In this document: positions 10,401 to 20,400 of the stretch, piece after piece | Layout: each line of letters begins with the position of its first letter | Numbering within the stretch: the stretch's first letter is position 1 | Assembly: GCA_902779705.1 (NCBI GenBank) | Contig: CACZCR010000001.1 | Span: 124,001 to 188,000 of the forward strand | DNA length: 64,000 nucleotides | Source of the DNA: an uncultured Bacteroidales bacterium | Lineage (GTDB): Bacteria > Bacteroidota > Bacteroidia > Bacteroidales > Paludibacteraceae | Direction of reading: 5' to 3' | The notes under the pieces: model-generated | The model's database searches: none | The model's input: the letters and a program-made list of their open reading frames with translations, nothing else | Told to the model about the DNA's origin: nothing | Made by a program: the position numbers and the translations under genes

Positions 10401-10524
10401 TATAATGGGACGTGTCATCGTACCTTTGACGGATTCCAAGTCGATGCCGGTAGTACAATCGCCTGGCATGTATATTTTGGTTCGTCCGGAGAGTCATAAA
10501 ACAACTAAAATAGTTATCCGATAA
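7486..10524 (+). CDS. T9SS-exported multidomain surface protein (cargo B), paralogue of cargo A
   Basis: A 1012-residue secreted protein beginning at a TTG codon at 7486; the next in-frame ATG would remove the signal peptide (KKSLYILLLCLLSIPMAAQ), so TTG is preferred. It repeats the architecture of cargo A: N-terminal beta domain (WLLNDGPRADRC compared with WHLNDGANTARC), fibronectin III (~202-282), a domain with SVRLGNWNSGAEAE (cargo A: SVRLGNWNVGAEGE), a PKD-like domain (WDFGDGEVV, ~627-665), one CEGGY-type repeat (~735-783), and a shorter C-terminus (DIMGRVIVPL, GMYILV, TKIVIR) that looks like a reduced T9SS type A sorting domain. It starts 7 bases after the OmpA gene and ends overlapping the next ATG. 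Molecular function unknown. Confidence 0.75.
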   Translation: MKKSLYILLLCLLSIPMAAQVVYQCDFEDETERAQWLLNDGPRADRCPNWWYMGAAANTTRDGEYGLFISNDGEHADYDGTTNMYAVAVRELTLPAGDYTIFFDWLAKGKAASTEGIWVCWVPEDVDTYTAAALRPGWVDMYRLDTVFNSTSIWKQGKLSLTSDGKKHKLAFVWTNAKSSRTVPPSGCVDNISIIPKEDECPAPTHFTRTMNGTTMLVSWEGDADWYDARVYDYESGKWQFFDRVTLKRISIDGLSEGMTQIYVRSHCGETGVSQYELYTPFYFLPGRCINYLALDDPTQCITYIGTTGNPQSDRQLVDSGYNSKDSRHTLHYVPGETDPRTDNMLKTKPDDALASVRLGNWNSGAEAECIEYIYTVPEGEGSILKLRYAIVLNQPVPSHDEATQSSFSLSIEYREKGKVQWRKMPGGCGEAKFHVGYGDQTGWHAVGNGEVMWKEWTEVAVNLRDYAGMTIKVKLTTADCTAGGHYSYAYYTLDCESSELSGLNCGADNPTTSFTAPTGFDYAWYLASDPSTILSHDQTFTIAPMDTLLYNVDVISKTNDKCYYTLDACGIPRYPVAKADYKWNGGEHCENAVTFYNLSYIYYKNIERWNQDQRTDTVYTNNEKVQETVWDFGDGEVVVSNADSIVHVYPAGGGTYHPIITASISNGACTASKVVADLNLPDVSTDEQEIHLSKGSMYHGKVYWEPFEFDDISIEDGCEILTHVYIHETQFTIDTTFCEGGYFQLGDQRITSSGTYKANLKSVQWPQVDSIVTLHLDVEPTLMIALADTITICGDQTSVLFPIQVVQGVMDSVQVVFSNEAVAAGFDTTYQFGNNEDIRFDLPVSIEPGYYRANLKLGTPRCPTPDVPVVVQVSYPSTIIAQKDGIIALLNDSLNGGYQFSAYKWYRNGELISGANESYLIVGDGDLGAQYTAVVTRLSDGVTVSICPIFYDAAQGLDEIVADDGPWMLLDIMGRVIVPLTDSKSMPVVQSPGMYILVRPESHKTTKIVIR

Positions 10525-11453
10525 TGAAACTGCGTATATACATATTATCCGTACTGTTGCTGCCGGCTATGATGCTAATGGCAGCGCCGCGTGCACCGCA
10601 GTCGTTATCGCATTGGTTGGGATTGAGTGTGACCGGAGTGGAGAGTAATGTGTTGTTGGGCTCTTCGTCTGCTTCATTGGTTAAACCCGGCGGCGGAGCA
10701 CAGGTACATTTGCTGTATGAGATGCACAAGGGTGGAGTATACTTCAATCTTGGTCTTGGCGCAGATTATATGGTGACAAATAGTGCATTGGAGAGTTATT
10801 CTGACGAATTTGACCGCGTAGATTTTATGGGTGAAGCGCTGACGTATCGCTATGTATATTCGGACTACCAAGAGCAACAACGCCAAGTACGTTTGGTTGT
10901 GCCGATTCAAATAGGCGGATACTTTGGCGATTGGGTATATGCCGGTATAGGAGCGGCGTTCCGTACTGCGCCGTTTATCAATAGCTTTACCACCAACACC
11001 CGTATGTTGGCAGAGGGAGAGTATGATCGCTTTATTCAACCGATTCGCAATACAGAAGCATATGGTTATTGGCCGGAAGCTGAGTATAGTGGAGCAGGAA
11101 AAGTGCTGTCGGCGACTTATGAGGTGGCAGTAGAGGCTGAAGTGGGTGTCAGAATACCTCTTCCGGCAAAGAAAGTCCAGATGCGCGTAGGTGCTTACTT
11201 GGGATATGATATGCCGATAGCTAAATACAACGCCAGAGCAACGACGCCTTTGGTAGATTACTCAGCGATAGATGCTAATCCATATACACAAACGTGGACG
11301 AATACACAAACAAATATACGGTTTAACAGTATGCTGGATACTCCTATTGCTACCCGCGATGCGCAGCGTATACGGGTGGGCGTAAGAGCGACAGTACTGC
11401 TGGACGTTACCCATACGGAAAAGCCGTGTATGTGTTTACGCTATATATATTAA
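10524..11453 (+). CDS. Outer-membrane beta-barrel protein, partner of cargo B
   Basis: A 309-residue protein with a signal peptide (~1-20, ending MLMAA) and a predicted barrel of amphipathic strands. The barrel matches in layout the barrel part of the OmpA-type protein at 5590: LGLGADYMVTNS with LNLGPEFRILSS, VPIQIGGYFGDWVYAGIGAA with LPVMVGGSWDKWYFLAGVKV, and a central AEVGV/AEVGL stretch. It lacks the OmpA domain and basic tract. Its ATG overlaps the stop of cargo B by one base, indicating translational coupling. It does not show the QxPQFSQY start typical of PorP/SprF. It could be a docking barrel for cargo B; that is inference. Confidence 0.7.
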   Translation: MKLRIYILSVLLLPAMMLMAAPRAPQSLSHWLGLSVTGVESNVLLGSSSASLVKPGGGAQVHLLYEMHKGGVYFNLGLGADYMVTNSALESYSDEFDRVDFMGEALTYRYVYSDYQEQQRQVRLVVPIQIGGYFGDWVYAGIGAAFRTAPFINSFTTNTRMLAEGEYDRFIQPIRNTEAYGYWPEAEYSGAGKVLSATYEVAVEAEVGVRIPLPAKKVQMRVGAYLGYDMPIAKYNARATTPLVDYSAIDANPYTQTWTNTQTNIRFNSMLDTPIATRDAQRIRVGVRATVLLDVTHTEKPCMCLRYIY

Positions 11454-11491
11454 CCCACAATTATTAATTATTCACCAAAAATTTTTAAGGT

Positions 11492-14400
11492 ATGAAAAAA
11501 ACTTTACTTACGACTTTGTTGCTGATCTTAGTATCGGTAATGTCGTTTGCTGGCGTAGTGAATGAGAGTATCTACGTACAGAAAGTTGATTTCGAGAGTG
11601 GTGAATTGCCAGAAGGATGGACTCAAGAGTTCGTTGACACAACGATCTATGGAGAGCATCCTTGGGTGATTGAAGAAGCCGCAGAGGCAGACTACCCGAA
11701 AGCCGTTAAGGAAAACGGGAAGTATCTGTTGGCGTTGCGCAACAATTCGACCGCAACCATCGGCTACACTACTCGACTAATCTCGCCGGTGATGGACTTG
11801 AGCCAAAACAAGGTATTCCAGCCCATCTTGGTGTTCAGCCACGCGCAACAACAGCGTACGGGTGATTTTGACCAATTGAAGGTCTACTATCGCTCGAAAG
11901 CGACTGACAAATGGGTGCGTTTGGATGGACGTAATGGCAATCCTGAGTTTAATCAGAAGATTGCTAAGTGGCAACGTGATACTATCCAACTCACGAGCCA
12001 AAGCGACACCTATCAAGTGATGTTTGAGGTGACAGATCGCTTCGGTCGCGGTGTGGTATTGGATAATATCGAAGTTCGTCCTATGCCTACATGCGAAGAT
12101 CCGTACGGATATGCAGTATCGGGTTTGACGACAACTGCTGCAACAGTTAGCTGGAATGCTAGCTTTGACACCGACTCGTTTGAGGTGGCTTTGAGTACCA
12201 CTCCGCTTGAGTCGATGGACGCTGTCAATCCGGGAGAACTGGTGTACTACGGCTTCTTGGCTGACGATGAGTTCGCATTCTCTACGGAGGCTTTGGGCTT
12301 GACACTGAAACGAAACCAACTGTATTATCTTTATGTACGTTCGCATTGCCAAGGCTCTGTGAGCGATTGGACGGGTACTTCGTTCCGTACGAAGAACTTT
12401 GCAGATCTTCCGTTAGTGCAGAACTTTACTGCAGGCGAAGATTTTGAGTACAAGAGTGGTGCTTTGAACCATATCTCGTATTGGTCATTCGGAACAAGTA
12501 TTAAGAGAGATGACGGTGTAACGATGGAATATATGCCATTTGTTAACACCAACACGCAGCCGGGAACGGCTTCTGCAGGTAATTATGCATTTGACCAGAG
12601 TTTCTGTCTCGCCTTTACAGGTGGACGCAGTCTGAGTACGAGCATTCCTGCAGGTCAGTTTGTTTATGCGGCTACACCGGAATTGAATACTCCGGATTTG
12701 TCTAAGGTGTTTGTAACTTTCTGGGGAACAGCATATCAGTCGGTAGGCGACAATTATGCAAGCGGTATCATCGTGGGTGTGATGACTGACCCAGAAGATT
12801 TTACAACCTTTGTTCCGGTAGATACTTGCTATATTTACGGTTCTCAGGAGTTCAATAAGTTCGGCGTTTCCTTGTCCAACTATAAGGGCGAAGGAAAGTA
12901 TGTCGCTTTTGCTTCGGATTTCAAAGATAAGGACAACCGCTTCTATATCGATAACATTGCTATCAAGGCATCCGTTGCTCCTATCTGGCCCAGTGATATC
13001 AAGATTTCTAAGGTTTCGGCTAAGGGCTTTGACCTGACGCTCGATGCACATGGTCTGCCGTACAATGTATTGGTTACCAAACGTGTGACGAACTCTAAAG
13101 GTCAGATTGTTGAAGATCCTGCAGAAATGGAGGAGAGCGACAAACTGTTGTCGGTATTGAATCAGACAGCAAGCACTATCCATGTCGATATGCCCGAAGG
13201 AACATCCGGCCTGATGCTGGAGGTATTCACGCAGTCTATTGGAGAAGGTGATTTGGCTGGTGACTGGTCGCTGCCTGCAATGACGCGTCTGCCGATGTTC
13301 TTGGCGGATAGCATGATGCCTTATCGCATTGACTGGGAGGATACACAGAACACCTGGAGCGAGAAAACGCTCTATCCGTTCAGCAACAATGGTGTCAACT
13401 ACAACTATCCAAACAGCATCATCACGGCTACCCTTTCTGCTCCGAACGGTTACGGACAGAATAAGTCTTATACGGCACTTTCTTCGGGTACCACTTCGCA
13501 AGAGGGTAAATCGACAGGCCACTACATATACATGCGTAAGGAAGGTAACCGCGTGACGGCCGGTGACCCGGAGATATACGGTTACACGCATAAATATGGT
13601 AACTATATCGCATTGCCGGAAGTAGCCGACCTGAGCAAAGTACTGCTCAAGTTCTACATGAAGCGCTACAGCAGTTCTGTTGAGAACTCTTCACGCGTGG
13701 CTGTTGGTATTCTGACTGATCCGTATGACATCTCCACCTTTGACACGATTGCTACTTTCGATGCTACTTCGGCTACGGAGTATCAACCGTTCTCTTGCGC
13801 CTTTGGCGACTATAAGGGCGAGGGTAAGATTATCGCCATTCAAGCGATCGAGTCCGCTAACCCCTATGAGAGTGGTTCAACCAGCAGTAGCGGTTACGGT
13901 TGGACAAACGTTTATTATTCCAACCAGTATCTTGATTGGATCAATCTCTACTCTTTAGGCGAGTGTAATCCGATTGCCAACCCGAAAGTAGAAGCTGCGC
14001 ATGACTCGGCTATTATTTCTTGGGGTGCGAACGATATGACCAAATGGGAAGTTCGTATCAAAGACAGCAAGAATGTAATGCTGATTGATTCGCTGGTAGA
14101 GCAGACCTCGTTTATTGCACGTGGTCTCAAACCACATAGCGATTATACCTACATGATTTCGCCGGTATGTGACTCGCTGTATGAAATCTCTGACTGGTTG
14201 AGTTTCACGACAGAGTGTCTGCCCGAAAATCCGCTGCCGTTCGTAGAGGACTTCGAAAATTCGGAATACAAGACCGGCAGTTCCACTGGTTTTATCCCCT
14301 ATTGCTGGAGTTCGCCGAAATATGTATATAATAGCGGTGCTAGCGGAGAGTCTAACTCGTATTATCCGTACATCTATCGTTATTCCACCACTGGTGGACA

Positions 14401-17400
14401 TAACAGCGGATCTGCGATGTGTCTTTACACAAGTGCGTCTTCAACGGTTCAAAACGAGATTTGGACGGCACTGCCTATCCTGGCGGACAGCGTTAAGAAG
14501 CTGCAGGTTGAATTCTACGTTAAGGGTTACAGCGTATCGCAGAACTCAATGCTGCAAGTCGGTGTGATGACCGATCCGAACGATATCACCACCTTTGAGG
14601 TAGTAGACAGCGTGAATGTAGTAGGTACTACATGGAAGGGCAATATTGTTAAGTTTGGTAAGTATGCAGGCGAAGGCAAGTATATCGCCTTTAAGCGCAA
14701 CTACGAGCGTGATGGTAAAGTGAATTACTATCTTGATGATATCACTGTTGATTATATTAAGGATTGTGAGAAACTGTTTACACTTTCTGCAGCAGAGCCT
14801 AAGACGAACGGCGTTACCTTGTCTTGGAACAAGACCAATGCAGATGCTTATGAGGTGATGGTTCTTAACAAGAATATCAACGCAAATACAGAGGATACAA
14901 CCGGTTTGGTAATGTCTGTTGAGACAACAACAGCAACTCCGTTTGTATATGTGAACGACAATTTGGCACTCAATACCAATTATTATGCGTATGTGCGCAC
15001 GATATGTGGTTCGGAGAAGACCAGTTGGTCGGATGTGGTAGCATTTAAGACCACTTGTGAGCCGCAGACTCCGGATGCATTGGGTACTATTATGTTCCAT
15101 GAGCAGAATGTACTCGGTTGCTGGTCTACAGGTGTGATGAGCGGAACAACTAGTGCTCCTTATACCGCTGGTTCACCTACCGGTAAATTCCACTATTATT
15201 TGTATATCTTCAATACAGCAGCCTCGGACGGAGCATATGCAATTATGCCTCCGCTGAATGTAGAAGATATTAACAAATATCAGATTTCGTTCGATGTTTG
15301 CTCTAACTCTACTATTGCTACCAACAAGAAGCAGATCACTGTAGGTATCATTAGTAACCCAGCAGACCTCTCTACATTTGCTCCGCTTACTACGGTTAAC
15401 TTCCCGTACGCAGTTGACTCGTTAGGTTACATGCGTGTAACGATTCCGTTTGACAAATATGATGGAGACTATGTAACGGGTGCTAAGGGTACACAGGTAA
15501 TGTTCCTCTCTGAGAGTGGTGATAGTACCAACTATGCATATATTGACAACGTCAATATTGAGTTGATACCGAGCTGTGCTGCTCCTTCTGAAGTTATTGC
15601 AGACTCCGTAGGTACCTACGGCGCTAAAATAGCTTGGAATAAGACAGGTGAGAAATACGAAGTAGCTATTACCGAGACGAAGGTTGCTCCGTCAGAGGCA
15701 AATGCTAAGGTAATCTGGCAAAAAGAGACGACTGACACCTTCGCTATCGCTACAGACACTCTCCAGATGCTTACTACATACTACATGTATGTACGTACGA
15801 TTTGCGGTGTTGGTGATACTAGCGCTTGGTCAAATGCTCGTTCGTTTACCACTATCTGCCCGGATGCATATAAGTTGCCATTCACGGAAGACTTTGAGAA
15901 GAGTGCTAATACGGGCGCTTCGTACAAACCGGAATGCTGGACATATTACTATGTCAATGGAGCAACTGTTACGGAAGGTAAGACCACATCTTATCCGTCC
16001 ATTTCTGGTGCTTCCTATTCACACAGCAGTAAGTATTGTATGTACATGTATAGTAGCAATGCAACAACCAAAATCTATTCGTTTGCTGCTACTCCTTACA
16101 TCGATACAGAACTGAACAAAGCGATGGTTTCCTTCTGGTATAAAGCAAATGGGTATGCCGCAGCAACTCCGTCACGTAAACTCGTTGTAGGTGTTGCGGA
16201 AGAGGTTTCGACACTCGATACCTTGATGGCTACGCTTTCTGTACTGGATACGATTGTTCAAACCAATACTTCTTCTACGATTCCGTACGAGAAATACTCA
16301 CGTATCGTAAGTGAGAAGTATAATGGTAAGGGTCATTACATCGTGCTCATTAGTATTGAGGGTAATGGAACTACTTCTACCGGTGGTATGTATGTAGATG
16401 ATATCGAGATTTCACTCGTACCGTCTTGCTTTATGCCGGATAACCTGAGCGCGGCTAAGATGTACGATACTTCTGCGCAACTGACTTGGGAGCAACTCCA
16501 AGGCGATAACACCGCTTGGGATGTAGCTTATGGTCCTGAAGGCACTGCTGTCGCAGAAATGACCGTTGTTGCCGCAGATACGACAGAGTTTGTGGTTAAT
16601 GGTTTGCAACCAAGCACAACCTACGACTTCTATGTTCGCGCTAACTGTGGCGACGAGTATAGCGATTGGCGTGGTCCGGTTACGGCTACTACACTCTATC
16701 AAATCCCGCTGGCTGATGCTAAGTGGACCTTCGAGAATGGTGAGATTCAGGTGGCTCAAGCTCCTACCGGTACTTACAAGAAACCGCAGACTTGGTTCGT
16801 GAACAATGTTTGGACAGGTCTTGCTACCGTGGGTAACGCTCCGTATATTACCTCTAACACGAAGAATGCTACTACCGGTTTGATTACTTCTAACAAGGCA
16901 TACTCCGGTGATAGTTTGATGTACTTCTATTCGAATACAACTGCTCATCCGGGTTATGGTCCGTACGCAGCTCTGCCGGTTATTGCAGATGCCGACTACG
17001 ACAGCCTGCAAGTTCGTTTCATGGCGCGTGTTACGTATAGTGGTACGCCGTCTAAGGTAGATGGTCGTGACAGTATGATGTACACTACGTATGCTTATGC
17101 CGGTGGTTCGTACAAACGTACAATCTATGTCGGTGTGGCTACCGATCCGTATGATATGTCCACTTTCGAGGAAATGACACAATACATCTTCCCGACGCTG
17201 GGTACCAGCACAACGAATGTGGATATCAATAAGGTTCCGGATCCGGAAGGCACCAACTACTGGCGTGAGGTGGTAGTTCCGCTCTATGGCGCAAAGGGTA
17301 AATATATTATCCTTGCCGGTCCTGGCGACTACAACACTGTCTTTGTGGACAACGTCGTTGTTGAGAAAGTGGATCCGAATGCTTGCGCTAACGTAACCAA

Positions 17401-20400
17401 GTTGGCAATGGACGAGGATGCGCTCAAGTACAATGCAGCTGAGTTCAACTGGCTGTCGCCGAAGAAGAACTTCAAGGTAACCATTACCGAGAAAGATTCT
17501 ACGGCAGCTTATGCAACAGCTATCATTGATACAGCATACTTCAAGATTGATTCGCTCCAAGCAAAAACAACCTACACCATCAGTGTACAAGCTGTTTGTG
17601 GCGAGGATTTCAGTAAGGCTGTTACACTCACCTTTACAACACCGTGTAAACCGGCAGCTGAAGACGAGGCTAAATGGAACTTCGCGGACAACCTCTATCA
17701 GTGGGGAACCTCTGCTACATACGTCATTCCTGAGTGTTGGGATGAAGGTCTGGGCTTCGGTTCGGGCGTTTCCTATACCCCGTATTCAATTGTGAACACG
17801 ACTACCTATGCGTATGGTCGCGAAGACGTTGTGACGGATCGCGCACTGCGTTTCTACACCACAGCAAGTTACTATAATGCATATGCTGTGCTGCCGGAAC
17901 TGGGCTTCGAACTCGATTCGATGACGCTCCACTTCTGGGGTCGTGGCGCTTACTTCTATTCGAAAAACTATTCAACGGCTGCTAACAAGGGTAAGCTCTA
18001 TTCAGCTAACGGAAACTATGCACGTGCACTGGTAATCGGTGTCATGACTGATCCGGCTGATTTCGAGACCTTCACTCCGATTGATACCATTACGTACGAT
18101 CAGAAGTGGACATCCAATGCCGGCGTATTCGCATATAATGACCCGCTGGGTAATGACTACTGGCAAGAATACGCTCTGCCGCTGGCTAAATACCAAGGTA
18201 AGGGACGTATTGCGATTGTAGCTCCGAACCCGAAAGATTTCTCGACGGCAAGTTCGCCTACCAGCTACTTCTTCGTAGATGATCTTGAGATTATCAAGGG
18301 TGACTTCTGTACCCCGATTACGGGTCAGCGCGCAGAGGATGTACAATCTACATCTGCTGTAATCCGCTGGAGCGAGTTGTCAGAGAACCCGTATGTACAG
18401 TTGCAAATAGCAACAGACGAAGAGTTTGAGAACTTGGTTTATGACCAACAACTCGATAGTCTGAACAGTATTAAGATTGAGAACTTGAAACCTGCTGCGG
18501 AATACTTCTTCCGTCTCAAGCACCTCTGCGATACCGTAGCCGGTGACGAGTCGGAATGGGGTTCCGTAGGTTCGTTCAATACGGACTATGTAGTTCGCTT
18601 CAATGAGAACTTCAACGCTGTGAAGACTAACCTGCCGAAGAACTGGTGGCGTAGTAATACTGCTACTGCAGAGGAGGTATTCAATGGTACACAGTTGGCT
18701 GAAGCAAGTGAAACTGCTTCGTACGATTGGCGCACAAGCATTGGTAGTGATCAGTATGTCTATGCTAATACGACCACTAACAATGCAAGCTCTTCGACCA
18801 GCTCTGCTAAGCACTGGCTCATCTCTCCGGAGATTGATCTTGCTCCGAATGCAGAGGACAGCCTCTTGTTGAGCTTCGATGTAGCAGTTCGTGCACAAAG
18901 CAGCGATATACCGAATCCGAACACCGACCTGCTCGAGCAGTTCATGGTAGTAGTTTCTACCGATGGCGGCAAGACCTGGAAGGCTGAGGATGCAACTGTA
19001 TGGAGTACAGATATTGAGGGTGATTATAACTTCAACAACTTCTATGCAAACGGTAAGTTTGTAACCAAGTATGTTGATCTCACCAAGTATGCAGGTCAAA
19101 CGATTAACCTGGCATTCTATATCTACTCATATGCTGACAAGCAGGTTGGAGGTTCGAAGAACTTAGTCTGCCTCGACAATATCCAGCTCAATACCTATAG
19201 AATGATTCAGAACAGTGATAAGATCTGTCGTTGGGAGGATTATGTAGGTAACGGCTTTGAGATTGATGCAGATCAGTTGCCAGCAGGTACTAACTTCTTC
19301 GAGCGCTTCACACGTGCTAAAGCAGTTGCAGACAAGGATGTGATCGAGCGTCTGACGATTGTGGTAGAAGATGAGACTGTTAACGAGTTGGAGAATATTA
19401 CTCTCTGTGAGGGTACGACCTATAGCTCGGACGGCTTCAACTTTATAGCTACTCAGACAGGTGTTTACAAACAGAAACTGCAATCTGTAGCAGGTTGTGA
19501 CTCAACTGTAGTACTGAATGTGACGGTTAACCCGATTCAACGTACCGATGTCGAGGAGACTATCTGCCAAGGTGCTTACTATGAGTTCAATGGTGAGAAG
19601 TATTACACTACTCAGAATGTTACGGCTACCTTCACTTCCATCCTTGGTTGTGACTCTGTTGTAACACTCCACTTGACTGTTAATGAGATTATCCATGGCG
19701 AGCCGGAAGAGGTTTACCTCTGCCCGGGTCAAACCTACGCATTCACAGAGAAGTATCCTGCTTTGGCTGAGGCCGGAGAGTATGTAGATACGATCATCAA
19801 TGCTAAGGGTTGCGACTCCATCGCTACGGTAACGATCTATAAGGCTGAAGAGGAGTACACCTTCTTCCGCGCAGCTATTTGCCAAGGAGAGGTTTACGAC
19901 AAGGGTATATTCGGTGGCTTGCGTACAGCAGGTGAGTACACGACACCTCACGGTGAAGAGGGTCTGAAGACCATCCATGGTTGTGACTCTATCGTAACGC
20001 TCCACTTGTTGGTAGCTCAACCGACCGAGGATCAGACATTCGTAATGTACGATTCGATTGGAATTGACCAATTGCCGTACGTATTGAATGACGAAGAGAT
20101 CTTGCCAGAGGGCACGACAGTAGGTGTTTACACACGTTCTGTAATGCTCAACTGCGGTGAGGCAACTTTGGTTATCAATGTAGGTTGGCCGCAAGGTATC
20201 AACAATACGTTTGTAACGTCGTTGGCTCTGACGCCGAATCCGGCAACAGTAGGTCAACCGGTACGCGTACTGGGTAACTTCAACAACGCTTCTGTAGAGG
20301 TAGTATCTGCAACAGGTGCTCTCGTATACAAAGCACAGAATTTGATTGATCCGATTACTATTCCGGGTATGCCGGCCGCAGGTGTATACTTCGTCCGTCT

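Noticed and set aside
10524-11453. PorP/SprF-type T9SS protein
   Set aside because: Size fits, but the typical N-terminal QQxPQFSQY-like segment is absent, the cargo sorting domains here are type A, and the barrel resembles the OmpA-type neighbour instead.
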